Positions 42,370 to 51,935 of a stretch of DNA of 64,000 nt are shown here, piece by piece. Source of the stretch: Hwanghaeella sp964350445 (GTDB lineage: Bacteria > Pseudomonadota > Alphaproteobacteria > UBA8366 > Aestuariispiraceae); NCBI GenBank assembly GCA_964350445.1, contig CAYGKA010000003.1, forward strand, positions 80,654-144,653. Direction: 5' to 3'. Position numbers and translations under genes: made by a program. Each line of letters opens with the position of its first letter. The stretch's first letter is position 1. Below the pieces are notes generated by a model. The model saw only the letters and a program-made list of their open reading frames with translations. It ran no database searches and was not told the DNA's origin.

Positions 42370-45084
42370 TCATTCGGTCTCCTTGATCAGTCGGCTCAAG
42401 CGGTAAAGGGCTTCAAGCGCCTCCCGCGGGGTCATGTCGTCGGGGTCGATTCCCTCCAGAACCTCAAGGGCCGGATGGGGGCCAGGCGCCGCCGCGGCGG
42501 GCGGCTTCGGCTGGGCGGCGGCCCGGAAAAGCGGAAGATCGTCGATCAGACGCGTCACCGCGCCCGACTGCTCGCCGCGCTCCAGGGTATGCAGGACTTC
42601 TTCCGCCCGGGCGACGACCGCGGCGGGCAGCCCGGCCAGACGGGCGACATGGATGCCGTAGGACCGGTCGGCCGCCCCGGCGGCAACCTCATGCAGGAAC
42701 ACGACCTCGCCGCGCCATTCCTTCACCCGCATGCAATGGGGCGCCAGCGCCGGAAGCCGTTCGGCCAAGGCGGTCAACTCGTGGTAATGGGTCGCGAACA
42801 AGGCCCGCGCCTTGGCGGCGTCGTGCAGATGCTCGACACAGGCCCAGGCGATCGACAGCCCGTCGAAGGTCGCCGTGCCGCGCCCGATTTCGTCCAGGAT
42901 GACCAGCGACCGCTCCGTGGCCTGGTTCAGGATGGTCGCGGTTTCGACCATTTCGACCATGAAGGTGGAGCGGCCGCGCGCCAGATCGTCGGACGCGCCG
43001 ACGCGGCTGAACAACCGGTCGACGACGCCGATTTCCGCTTCCTCCGCCGGCACGAAACTGCCCGATTGCGCCAAGACCGCGATCAACGCGTTCTGGCGCA
43101 GGAAGGTACTCTTACCGGCCATGTTCGGCCCGGTCAGCAGCCACAGATGCCGGTCGCGGGACAGGTCGCAATCATTGGCGACGAAGGGCTGTTCGCCGCC
43201 GCGGTTCAACGCCGCCTCGACCACCGGGTGGCGCCCGCCGATGATCCGGAAGCTCAGATCGTCGGTGATCTTGGGGCGGGCGTAGCGCCGCTCTTCCGCC
43301 AGATCGGCAAGGGCGGCGGCCCAGTCCATCCCGGCCAGCGCCGTGGCGGCCAGCGCGATTTCCGCGACCCGCGCTGTCACGTCGCCGATCAAATCGTCGA
43401 ACAGTTCCTGCTCCACCGCCTGTGCCTTGTCGCCCGCTTCGGAAATCGAGCGGGCGAGGTCGCCCAGCTCCGGCGAGGAATAACGCATCGCGTTGGACAT
43501 GGTTTGGCGGTGGATGAAGGTATCCCCCATCCGCGCGGCATGGCGCGCCGAAATCTCGATGAAATAACCCAGCATGTTGTTGTGCTTGATTTTCAGGGTC
43601 TCGATCCCGGTTTCCTGCCGGTATCTGGTTTCCAGCCCGGCGATCAGCTTGCGGCTGTGATCGCGCAGGGTGCGCACCTCGTCCAAATGCGGGGCGTAGC
43701 CCGACCGGATGAAACCGCCGTCGCGGGTGATCAGCGGCAACTCGTCGGCGAGCGCGCGGGTCAAACGGTCGATCAACACGGCATGGACGCCGAGGTCCCG
43801 TTCCCCCTGCGCCAGCACGGCCGGCAGCGGCCCCGCCTTTTCCAACAAGGTCCTGATCCCGACGGTCAGGGTCAGGCCGTCGCGGATAGCGGCCAGGTCC
43901 CTCGGTCCGCCGCGCCCGACGGTGATCCGCGACAGCGCGCGTTCCAGGTCCGGCGCGCCGCGCAGGACGTCCCGAAGGTCGCTCCGCAACCCGCTCTGTT
44001 CCAGGCAGAAACCGACCGCGTCGAAACGCGCTTCGATCTCAAGCCGGTCGGTCAACGGCGCGGAAAGGCGGTTCGCCAACAGGCGCGCGCCGCCGCCGGT
44101 GACGGTGCGGTCGATCACATCCAGCAGGCTGCCGGCCCGGTCGCCACCCAGCGTGCGCGTTAATTCCAGGTTCCGGCGCGTCGCCTGGTCGATCTCCAGG
44201 ATCGCCCCGGCGCTTAGCTTGCGCGGCGGCGACAGGCGCGGCGCCTTGCCCACCTGGGTCAGGTGCACATAGTCCAGCAGCGCGCCGGCGGCGCTCAACT
44301 CCGCCCGTTCGTAGTCGCCGAAAGCATCCAGCGCCGCGACACCGTATTGCTCCTTCAGCCGCTTTTCCGCATTTACCGAATCGAAAAGACTGTCGGACTG
44401 GATCGCCAATGCGTCGCGCCAATCGGCAAACAAGTCGAACAGCGCACGCTGTTCGGTCAGGCGCTTGGGCACCAGCAATTCGCCCGGATGCACGCGGGAA
44501 AGCACGGCGGCGACCGACGCTTCATCGACCGATTGGACACGGAAATCGCCCGTCGAGACGTCGAGCCAGGCCAACGCGAGGCCGCCGCCGGCCATGGCGA
44601 GCGCGGCCAGGTAATTATTGCTGCGGGCGTCCAGAAGCGTGTCTTCGGTCAGGGTTCCCGGCGTGACGACCCGGACGACATCGCGGGCGACGACCGATTT
44701 CGCGCCGCGCTTCTTGGCTTCCGCGGGGTCTTCGGTCTGCTCGCAGACGGCGACCCGGAACCCCTTGCGGATCAGGCGGGACAAATAGGTCTCCGCCGCA
44801 TGGACCGGCACGCCGCACATCGGTATGTCTTGGCCGTCGTGATGCCCGCGTTTGGTCAGCGTAATGTCCAGCGCCGCCGCCGCCTGGACCGCGTCGTCGA
44901 AGAACAATTCGTAAAAGTCCCCCATCCGGTAGAACAGCAGACAATCGGGATTGGCCCCTTTGATGGACAGGAACTGTTCCATCATCGGCGTCACCTTCTG
45001 CGGGCGGGCCGTGCCGGTCGGTTCCTGGCTGGGGCTTTCCCGGCCGGCGGGGTCTTGGGGGGTATTTTCTACGGTCTCGGGCAT
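42370..45084 (-). CDS. mutS: DNA mismatch repair protein MutS
   Basis: This 904-residue MutS is the full-length bacterial form. The N-terminal mismatch-recognition domain has the Phe-x-Glu motif in GDFYELFFDDAVQAA. The ATPase domain in the last third has Walker A GPNMAGKSTFLRQNALIAVL, the RGRSTFMVEM signature and Walker B LVILDEIGRGTATFDGLSIA. About 30 extra residues precede the conserved MMEQFLSIKGANPD, so a later ATG is possible. It diverges from maeB over a 176-bp spacer. Confidence 0.97.
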   Translation of the reverse strand: MPETVENTPQDPAGRESPSQEPTGTARPQKVTPMMEQFLSIKGANPDCLLFYRMGDFYELFFDDAVQAAAALDITLTKRGHHDGQDIPMCGVPVHAAETYLSRLIRKGFRVAVCEQTEDPAEAKKRGAKSVVARDVVRVVTPGTLTEDTLLDARSNNYLAALAMAGGGLALAWLDVSTGDFRVQSVDEASVAAVLSRVHPGELLVPKRLTEQRALFDLFADWRDALAIQSDSLFDSVNAEKRLKEQYGVAALDAFGDYERAELSAAGALLDYVHLTQVGKAPRLSPPRKLSAGAILEIDQATRRNLELTRTLGGDRAGSLLDVIDRTVTGGGARLLANRLSAPLTDRLEIEARFDAVGFCLEQSGLRSDLRDVLRGAPDLERALSRITVGRGGPRDLAAIRDGLTLTVGIRTLLEKAGPLPAVLAQGERDLGVHAVLIDRLTRALADELPLITRDGGFIRSGYAPHLDEVRTLRDHSRKLIAGLETRYRQETGIETLKIKHNNMLGYFIEISARHAARMGDTFIHRQTMSNAMRYSSPELGDLARSISEAGDKAQAVEQELFDDLIGDVTARVAEIALAATALAGMDWAAALADLAEERRYARPKITDDLSFRIIGGRHPVVEAALNRGGEQPFVANDCDLSRDRHLWLLTGPNMAGKSTFLRQNALIAVLAQSGSFVPAEEAEIGVVDRLFSRVGASDDLARGRSTFMVEMVETATILNQATERSLVILDEIGRGTATFDGLSIAWACVEHLHDAAKARALFATHYHELTALAERLPALAPHCMRVKEWRGEVVFLHEVAAGAADRSYGIHVARLAGLPAAVVARAEEVLHTLERGEQSGAVTRLIDDLPLFRAAAQPKPPAAAAPGPHPALEVLEGIDPDDMTPREALEALYRLSRLIKETE

Positions 45085-45260
45085 GGTTTCAGGAGACTAC
45101 ACATTCGGTGCGGGTGTACAAACAGGCGCTGGAACGGAGGCCGCGGGCAAGCGGACAATCGGCCTTACCGACCCAACGCGCTTCTTGCAACCGGGCGCGA
45201 CCCTCGGCTTTATTGAATCAGCAAAGAAACGCATAAAGTTCGACGGAGGGTATTCCCAAT

Positions 45261-47522
45261 ATGGCAAGCGACCGCATCACCGATCAGGAGGCGCTTCAAT
45301 TCCACTCGTCCGGCCGGCCCGGCAAGGTGGAGATCACGCCGACCAAGCCGCTGACGACGCAGCGCGAATTGTCGCTAGCCTATTCGCCGGGCGTTGCGGT
45401 GCCCTGCCTGCGCATCGCCGCGGACCCCTCGGCGGCCTATGATTACACCGCGCGCGGCAACATGGTCGCGGTCATCTCCAACGGAACGGCGGTCCTCGGT
45501 CTCGGCAATATCGGGGCGCTCGCCTCCAAACCGGTGATGGAAGGCAAGGCGGTCCTGTTCAAGCGCTTCGCCGATGTCGATTCGATCGATCTGGAACTGG
45601 ATACGGAAGACGTCGACGAATTCGTCAATTGCGTCCGTTTCCTGGGGCCGAGTTTCGGCGGCATCAACCTGGAAGATATCAAGGCGCCGGAATGCTTCAT
45701 CATCGAACAGCGTCTGCGCGAAGTGATGACCATACCGGTCTTCCACGACGATCAGCACGGCACGGCGATCATCGCGGCGGCCGGGCTGATCAACGCCCTG
45801 CATCTGACCGGACGGGACATCAAGGACACCAAGCTGGTCGTCAACGGCGCCGGCGCGGCGGCGATCGCCTGCGTCGAACTGGTGAAGGCGATGGGCATGG
45901 GCTCCGACAACGTCATCATGTGCGACAGCAAGGGCGTCATCTACCAGGGCCGCGAAGAGGGCATGAACCAGTGGAAATCCGCCCATGCCGCGGTGACCGA
46001 CGCCAGGACCCTGAAGGAAGCCATGCAGGGGGCGGACGTCTTTTTCGGCCTGTCCGTCAAAGGGGCGGTGACGGCGGCCATGGTCGAGGGGATGGCCGAC
46101 AAGCCGATCATCTTCGCGATGGCGAACCCGGATCCCGAAATCACGCCCGACGAGGTGAAGTCCGTCCGCAGCGATGCGATCGTCGCCACGGGACGGTCCG
46201 ATTATCCGAACCAGGTGAACAACGTCCTGGGCTTTCCCTATATCTTCCGGGGCACGTTGGATGTGCGGGCATCGACCATCAACGATGCGATGAAGATCGC
46301 GGCGGCCGAAGCGATCGCCGAACTGGCGCGCGAAGACGTGCCCGATGAAGTGGCGGCGGCCTATGGCGGCCGGCGGCTGCGCTATGGGTCGGAATATATC
46401 ATTCCGGTTCCCTTCGACCCACGCCTGATCGTCGCCGTGCCGGAGAAGGTCGCGCGTGCGGCGATGGATTCCGGGGTCGCGACCCGGCCGATCATCGATA
46501 TCGAATCCTACCGTGCGGAACTGAAGTCGCGCCTCGACCCGACGGCCTCGATGCTGAACCTGATCTTCGACAAGGTCCGGGCCAATCCGCGCCGTGTGAT
46601 TTTCGCCGAGGGGGAAGAGGAACGCGCAATCCGCGCGGCGATCGCCTTCCGCAGCGAAGGCTACGGCACGCCGGTGCTGATCGGGCGGGAAGACCGGATT
46701 CAAGATACGGTCGTCAAGATGGGCCTCGGCTCGCTGGGCGGAATCGAAATCCACAACGCGCGTCTGTCACGGGAAAACAACCGCTATACGGAATTCGTCT
46801 ACAAGCGCATGCAGCGCCAGGGTTTCCTGTTCCGGGACTGCCAACGCATGGTGAACCAGGACCGTAACATCTTCGCCGCCTGCATGGTGGCGATGGGCGA
46901 CGCGGATGCGATGGTCACCGGGCTGACACGCAGTTTCTCCGTCTGTTACGAGGCGATCACCCAGATCATTGATCCGGTACCGGGCGAGCGGGTCATGGGC
47001 CTGATGGTCGCCATCGTCCGCGGCCGCACCTATTTCATCGCCGATACGAGCATCCACACCGTGCCGTCGCCCGAGGAATTGGCCGATATCGCCGTGGAGG
47101 CGGCGGAATATGCCCGCAAGATGGGGCATGAGCCGCGCGTGGCCTTCCTGTCCCATTCGACCTTCGGCAATCCGATGCTGGAAAACGACGAACGGCTGCG
47201 TGAAGCGGTCCGCATTTTGGACGGCCGGGAAATCGACTTCGAATACGATGGGGAAATGTCGGCGACCGCTGCGCTCAATGCCGATCTGATGAAGGAGCTG
47301 TATCCGTTCTGCCGCTTGTCGGGCGCCGCGAATGTGCTCGTCATGCCGGCGTTGCATTCGGCCCATATCAGCACACGCATGCTGAAGGAAGTCGGCGGCG
47401 GGACGATCCTGGGTCCGATGCTGCGCGGGCTTACGAAATCGGCGCAGATCGTTCCCCTGGGGGCCAGCGTCAACGATTGCGTCAGCATCGCCGCGCTGGC
47501 GGGGTACGACGCGATCCGGTGA
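45261..47522 (+). CDS. maeB: NADP-dependent malic enzyme with C-terminal phosphotransacetylase-like domain
   Basis: This 753-residue MaeB oxidatively decarboxylates malate to pyruvate, making NADPH. The malic enzyme domain (1-about 430) has SLAYSPGVAVPC, the catalytic/metal region GGINLEDIKAPECF, the FHDDQHGTAI block, and the Rossmann segment LVVNGAGAAAIAC. The C-terminal 320 residues form the phosphotransacetylase-like domain (RVIFAEGEEERAIRAA, MPALHSAHISTRML), which is regulatory in MaeB. GGAGGG lies about 10 nt before the ATG. It faces away from mutS. Confidence 0.96.
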   Translation: MASDRITDQEALQFHSSGRPGKVEITPTKPLTTQRELSLAYSPGVAVPCLRIAADPSAAYDYTARGNMVAVISNGTAVLGLGNIGALASKPVMEGKAVLFKRFADVDSIDLELDTEDVDEFVNCVRFLGPSFGGINLEDIKAPECFIIEQRLREVMTIPVFHDDQHGTAIIAAAGLINALHLTGRDIKDTKLVVNGAGAAAIACVELVKAMGMGSDNVIMCDSKGVIYQGREEGMNQWKSAHAAVTDARTLKEAMQGADVFFGLSVKGAVTAAMVEGMADKPIIFAMANPDPEITPDEVKSVRSDAIVATGRSDYPNQVNNVLGFPYIFRGTLDVRASTINDAMKIAAAEAIAELAREDVPDEVAAAYGGRRLRYGSEYIIPVPFDPRLIVAVPEKVARAAMDSGVATRPIIDIESYRAELKSRLDPTASMLNLIFDKVRANPRRVIFAEGEEERAIRAAIAFRSEGYGTPVLIGREDRIQDTVVKMGLGSLGGIEIHNARLSRENNRYTEFVYKRMQRQGFLFRDCQRMVNQDRNIFAACMVAMGDADAMVTGLTRSFSVCYEAITQIIDPVPGERVMGLMVAIVRGRTYFIADTSIHTVPSPEELADIAVEAAEYARKMGHEPRVAFLSHSTFGNPMLENDERLREAVRILDGREIDFEYDGEMSATAALNADLMKELYPFCRLSGAANVLVMPALHSAHISTRMLKEVGGGTILGPMLRGLTKSAQIVPLGASVNDCVSIAALAGYDAIR

Positions 47523-47671
47523 CGGGTGTCGGTCATACCGAAATCCGTAACGATCGTCCTATATGTCTGTAAGCGGCGCCGGATATACCGGCGCGGGTCG
47601 AAACCTCGTTTCCCGATCGGGGCTGATTTATCGTGCCGGGGCGAAAGTCCCGGCCGGAAATGGATTGAACC

Positions 47672-48886
47672 GTGAATGAGACTTTTCTGACGGGACTGGC
47701 GATCGGTGTCGGCGCCACCGCGCTTGCGGCGTGGGCCGTGATGCGAAAGCGCGACGCCAAGGCGCGTCTGCGCCTGGCGCAGCTCGGCGCAGAGTTGGAC
47801 GCCGCCCGGACGTCGCTGAAGGAAGCGGCCCTCGAACACACGGCAGCGGAAGCGCTGGTCGAAAGCCTGCCTGCCCCGTTGTATCTGGTCGACAGCGATC
47901 TGCGGGTTCTGCGGGGGAACGCGGCCGGCACGTCGCTGATCGGCAAGGATCTCAACGGCCGCGAACTCTCCGACGGGTTCAGGCAGCCGGACCTCCTCGC
48001 GACGGTGGAACAGGCCATCCAAGCCGGCCTGAGCAAGAGCATGCGGCTTGAATTGCCGGTGCCGGTGGAACGCGCCTACCTCGTCCAAATCGAACCGGTC
48101 AGCCAGATCGCGCCGGCGGGGATGGAGGATCTTGAGGAGATCGGCGCGCCGGCGGCCCTGATCATGATGTTGGACATCACGCTGGTCTTGCGGACCGAAC
48201 AGTTGCGGGCCGATTTCGTCGCCAATGTCAGCCATGAATTGCGGACGCCGCTGACCAGCCTGATTGGATTCATCGAAACCCTGCGCGGTCCGGCCAAGGA
48301 CGATGTCGATGCGCGGGAACGCTTCCTTGGTATCATGCAGGAACAGGCGGACCGCATGTACCGCCTGATCGCCGATCTGCTGTCGCTCTCACGAATCGAG
48401 ATGGAGGAACACAGCGTGCCCCGCGGCAGGATCGACCTGCCGCTGATCGCGCAGAAGGTCAGCGACGGGCTGGCCTTCAAGGCGCGCGACCGCGGCATGC
48501 GGGTGGTGATCGAAGCGCCGGCCGACTTGCCGCCGGTCGCGGGCGACGAGGACCAACTGACCCAGGTTCTGCAGAACCTGATCGACAACGCGCTGAAATA
48601 CGGCGAACGCGATACCGACGTTGAAGTCCATGCCACGGTGAACGGCGACCAGGTCGAATTGAGCGTGCGCGACCATGGACAGGGAATTCCGCGCGAACAC
48701 CTGCCGCGGCTGACGGAACGCTTCTATCGGGTCGACGCCGCCCGCTCGCGCGAGATGGGGGGAACCGGCCTCGGTCTTGCCATCGTGAAGCACATCGTGA
48801 ACCGGCACCGAGGCAAATTGACGGTAACGTCCAAACCCGCCGACGGGAGTACCTTCACCGTGTCCCTGCCGGCCTGGAAGAAGTGA
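47672..48886 (+). CDS. phoR: Phosphate regulon sensor histidine kinase PhoR
   Basis: This 404-residue membrane kinase has one N-terminal TM helix (about 6-24), a coiled segment, a PAS domain (about 60-170), an HisKA domain with His188 in VANVSHELRTPLTSLIGF, and an HATPase domain with NLIDNALKYG and GGTGLGLAIVKHIVNRH. Only one TM is seen, as in many alphaproteobacterial PhoR proteins. It is placed just before pstSCAB-phoU-phoB, so it should phosphorylate PhoB when phosphate is scarce and be held off by PstSCAB-PhoU. The start is a GTG with a weak Shine-Dalgarno. Confidence 0.94.
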   Translation: MNETFLTGLAIGVGATALAAWAVMRKRDAKARLRLAQLGAELDAARTSLKEAALEHTAAEALVESLPAPLYLVDSDLRVLRGNAAGTSLIGKDLNGRELSDGFRQPDLLATVEQAIQAGLSKSMRLELPVPVERAYLVQIEPVSQIAPAGMEDLEEIGAPAALIMMLDITLVLRTEQLRADFVANVSHELRTPLTSLIGFIETLRGPAKDDVDARERFLGIMQEQADRMYRLIADLLSLSRIEMEEHSVPRGRIDLPLIAQKVSDGLAFKARDRGMRVVIEAPADLPPVAGDEDQLTQVLQNLIDNALKYGERDTDVEVHATVNGDQVELSVRDHGQGIPREHLPRLTERFYRVDAARSREMGGTGLGLAIVKHIVNRHRGKLTVTSKPADGSTFTVSLPAWKK

Positions 48887-48982
48887 TCGCGAGACCGCTT
48901 CCCCCTTTCCGAAAATTTCAATTTTGCCCCTCAACGCATAGACAAATGTCTTTTTCGTCGATTTTTTTCGAATCCGGCCCCA

Positions 48983-49016
48983 CTGCAATAAAAGCGTAAC
49001 AGAAAAGAAATATGTA
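48983..49016 (+). promoter_or_regulatory. Candidate Pho box and -10 of the pstS promoter
   Basis: CTGCAAT-AAAA-GCGTAAC (48983-49000) fits the layout of a PhoB box, two 7-bp half sites split by 4 A/T bases, although the second half is weak. A TATGTA -10-like hexamer (49011-49016) lies 10 nt further, the usual spacing when the Pho box replaces the -35. The pstS ATG is about 160 nt downstream. Confidence 0.5.
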
Positions 49017-49175
49017 GGTCGCGTCGGCGCTGTACTGCGTTGGCGGAACGGCAGGTGATGTGGCGACAACGTCGTGACGTGCCTACACGAAAAAGAAAAA
49101 GTTGGAACCGCAAATCCGAACCTGACCGCTCTGAAATTTGGCGCAACATCCACACTAAACTCTGGGGTCCATTCC

Positions 49176-50213
49176 ATGAATCCGCTTTTCAAGACAGTTG
49201 CCCTCGCGGCACTCGGCGTCGTCGCCCTTGCCGGCACCGCCCAAGCCCGCGACCAAATCCGCATCGTGGGTTCCTCCACGGTCTTCCCGTTCTCCACCGC
49301 GGTCGCCGAAAACTTCGGCAAGACCACCAGCTTCAAAACGCCTGTCGTCGAATCGACCGGTTCCGGCGGCGGCTTGAAACTGTTCTGCGCCGGTGTCGGC
49401 GTCGGTCACCCGGACATCACGAACGCTTCCCGCCGCATCAAGAAATCGGAAGTCGAGCTTTGCGGTAAGAACGGCGTCGCGGACATTATCGAAATCAAGG
49501 TCGGCTATGACGGCATCGTCATCGGCAACGCCAAGTCGGCCACCGAAATGAAGATCACGAAGGAACAGATCTTCCGCGCCCTTGCGAAGGATCTTCCGGA
49601 TGCCAGCGGCAACCTCGTTCCGAACCCGAACAAGAAATGGAGCGACATCGATCCGTCGCTGCCGAACGTCGCGATCGAAGTTCTCGGTCCGCCCCCGACA
49701 TCCGGCACGCGTGACGCCTTCGTCGAATTGGCGATGGAAGAAGGCGCCGAGGAAATCGAAGCCCTTGCCGCGCTGAAGAAGTCGGACAAGAAGGCGTTCG
49801 GCGTCGCGGCGAAGTCGATCCGTGAAGACGGTGCTTTCATCGAAGCCGGTGAAAACGACAACCTGATCGTTCAGAAACTGGAAGCCAACCCGAACGCGTT
49901 CGGCATCTTCGGCTTCTCGTTCCTCGATCAGAATTCCGACAAGATCAAAGGCGCGGTCGTCGCAGGTTTCGAACCGACCTTCGAAAACATCGCCGACGGC
50001 AAGTATCCGGTTTCCCGCTCGCTGTTCTTCTATGTCAAGAAGGCGCATATCGGCGTTATTCCGGGTATCGAGGAATACCTCGCGGAATTCACCAGCGACA
50101 GTGCTTGGGGTGAGGAAGGGTATCTGGCCGACAAGGGTCTGATCCCGATGCCGAAGGCCGAGCGTGAGCAGTACAAAGGCGCGGCCAAGGGCCTGACCCC
50201 GCTCGTCTTCTAA
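49176..50213 (+). CDS. pstS: Periplasmic phosphate-binding protein PstS
   Basis: This 345-residue protein captures phosphate for the Pst ABC transporter. A signal peptide (MNPLFKTVALAALGVVALAG) ends near TAQA-RDQ, and there is no lipobox. The mature part begins QIRIVGSSTVFPFS, with the ESTGSGGG phosphate loop and GPPPTSGTRDAFVELAM, both conserved ligand loops. The ATG at 49176 was chosen over an upstream in-frame start because it begins the signal peptide. A candidate Pho box lies upstream and a large hairpin lies after the stop. Confidence 0.97.
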   Translation: MNPLFKTVALAALGVVALAGTAQARDQIRIVGSSTVFPFSTAVAENFGKTTSFKTPVVESTGSGGGLKLFCAGVGVGHPDITNASRRIKKSEVELCGKNGVADIIEIKVGYDGIVIGNAKSATEMKITKEQIFRALAKDLPDASGNLVPNPNKKWSDIDPSLPNVAIEVLGPPPTSGTRDAFVELAMEEGAEEIEALAALKKSDKKAFGVAAKSIREDGAFIEAGENDNLIVQKLEANPNAFGIFGFSFLDQNSDKIKGAVVAGFEPTFENIADGKYPVSRSLFFYVKKAHIGVIPGIEEYLAEFTSDSAWGEEGYLADKGLIPMPKAEREQYKGAAKGLTPLVF

Positions 50214-50214
50214 A

Positions 50215-50265
50215 GTTTGAAAGTGTGAGGGCCGGTGCCGTGCGCACCGGCCCGACGCTTCAAAC
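50215..50265 (+). promoter_or_regulatory. Long two-part hairpin between pstS and pstC
   Basis: An outer 7-bp stem GTTTGAA/TTCAAAC (50215-50221 with 50259-50265) encloses a perfect 10-bp stem GGGCCGGTGC/GCACCGGCCC (50229-50253). No U-tract follows. Its place right after the pstS stop suggests mRNA protection or partial termination, giving more PstS than permease. Confidence 0.7.
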
Positions 50266-50502
50266 GTGACGACCATCGTAAGGGCATGTTCCGGTTCTTT
50301 TTCACGGTGGTGGGTTTCCCAGTCAGTTCAGGGTGAGTGACCGCGAACGAAAAGCCGTCGCGGGCGATGCCATGGAGTGATCGGGGTCTTCGACGAATAC
50401 CGGTTGTCGGCTTTGGCCGGCGGACGAATTGGGGCGAAGCGCTGCATAGGGTTCGATATGCCTGTCGGGCAAACTCGAATCGCGGGGCGAAGTGGGGCGA
50501 GT

Positions 50503-51885
50503 ATGACTGTATTTGCTGTCGTTGCGGCCGTTATCGCGCTGGCCGTTATTTGGTACAAGCTGGGGCGGTCCTACGCGATGGGGCAGACCAGCGGCCACGC
50601 CAGGGAGCTGCATTCGCGCCCGGGATATTACGGAACCTATACCGCATTGTGGTGCGCCCTTCCCGCCCTTCTCATGCTGGCGGTTTGGCTGATCGCGCAG
50701 AACCCGATCATCACCGGTATGGTGATCTCCGGCCTGCCCGAGGCGCAGCAATCGCTTCCGGAAAACGAACTCGGTTTGCTGATGAACGATATCAGGAACC
50801 TTGCGACCGCCGATTTCACGCGTGAGAGCGTCGATCCGGACACGCTTGCCGCCGCGGACCGGTATACTTCGATCAAGACAACCAGTTTCATTGCCATGGC
50901 GGTCCTGACCCTGGCGATCGGGGTCGTTGGCGGCTTCATGGCGCGCACCCGGATCATGCCGGAAATGCGGGCCCGAAACTCGGTCGAAAAGACCATCATG
51001 TGGCTGCTCATCGCGGCCTCCACGATCGCCGTTTTCACGACCATCGGGATCGTGCTGTCGCTGCTGTTCGAAAGCTGGCGCTTCTTCCTGCAGATCCCGT
51101 TTCACGAATTTCTCTTCGGCCTGCAATGGTCGCCGCAGACGGCGTTGCGCGCAGACCAGGTCGGGTCGTCCGGTGCGTTCGGCGCGGTGCCGGTCTTCGC
51201 CGGCACGCTGCTGATCACCATCATCGCCATGATGGTGGCCGTGCCGGTCGGGTTGATGTCGGCCATCTACATGGCGGAATACTCGACACCGCGGTTTCGG
51301 TCGGTGGTGAAGCCGATCCTTGAAATCCTGGCCGGAATCCCGACCGTCGTTTACGGCTTCTTCGCCGCACTGACGGTCGCGCCCGTGATCCGGAACATGG
51401 GCGAAGCACTGGGGCTGGAAGTCGCATCGGAAAGCGCGCTCGCCGCCGGCTTGGTGATGGGCGTGATGATCATTCCCTTCGTTTCCAGCCTATCGGACGA
51501 CGTGATCACCGCCGTGCCCCGGTCCTTGCGCGAAGGATCCTACGGCCTGGGCGCCACGAAATCGGAAACCATCCGCCAGGTCATCCTGCCGGCCGCGCTG
51601 CCGGGGATCGTCGGGTCCATCCTGCTGGCCGTCAGTCGCGCGATCGGCGAAACCATGATCGTCGTGATGGCCGCCGGCCTCGCCGCGAACCTGACCGGCA
51701 ACCCCTTCGCCGCGGTAACCACCGTGACGGTGCAGATCGTGACGCTGCTGACCGGCGACCAGGAATTCGACAGCCCGAAAACACTCGCCGCCTTCGCGCT
51801 GGGTCTGGTGCTGTTCTTCATTACCTTGTGCCTGAACATCGTCGCGCTGCATGTCGTGCGGAAATATCGCGAACAGTATGATTGA
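50503..51885 (+). CDS. pstC: Phosphate ABC transporter permease PstC
   Basis: This 460-residue inner-membrane permease has the long alphaproteobacterial form: an N-terminal TM, a short spacer, more TMs near 45-65, 120-145 and 165-190, then the binding-protein-dependent transport domain. The ATPase-docking EAA loop is seen in REGSYGLGATKSETIRQV, followed by LPAALPGIVGSILLAVSRAIGET. I chose the ATG at 50503 with GGGGCGA just upstream; the open frame reaches 50377 but adds polar, unlikely residues. It is followed by pstA. Confidence 0.94.
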   Translation: MTVFAVVAAVIALAVIWYKLGRSYAMGQTSGHARELHSRPGYYGTYTALWCALPALLMLAVWLIAQNPIITGMVISGLPEAQQSLPENELGLLMNDIRNLATADFTRESVDPDTLAAADRYTSIKTTSFIAMAVLTLAIGVVGGFMARTRIMPEMRARNSVEKTIMWLLIAASTIAVFTTIGIVLSLLFESWRFFLQIPFHEFLFGLQWSPQTALRADQVGSSGAFGAVPVFAGTLLITIIAMMVAVPVGLMSAIYMAEYSTPRFRSVVKPILEILAGIPTVVYGFFAALTVAPVIRNMGEALGLEVASESALAAGLVMGVMIIPFVSSLSDDVITAVPRSLREGSYGLGATKSETIRQVILPAALPGIVGSILLAVSRAIGETMIVVMAAGLAANLTGNPFAAVTTVTVQIVTLLTGDQEFDSPKTLAAFALGLVLFFITLCLNIVALHVVRKYREQYD

Positions 51886-51935
51886 TCTTAACGCCCGCAG
51901 CCCATCGCGCGAAACCGGACCGAGAGAGTAAGAAA

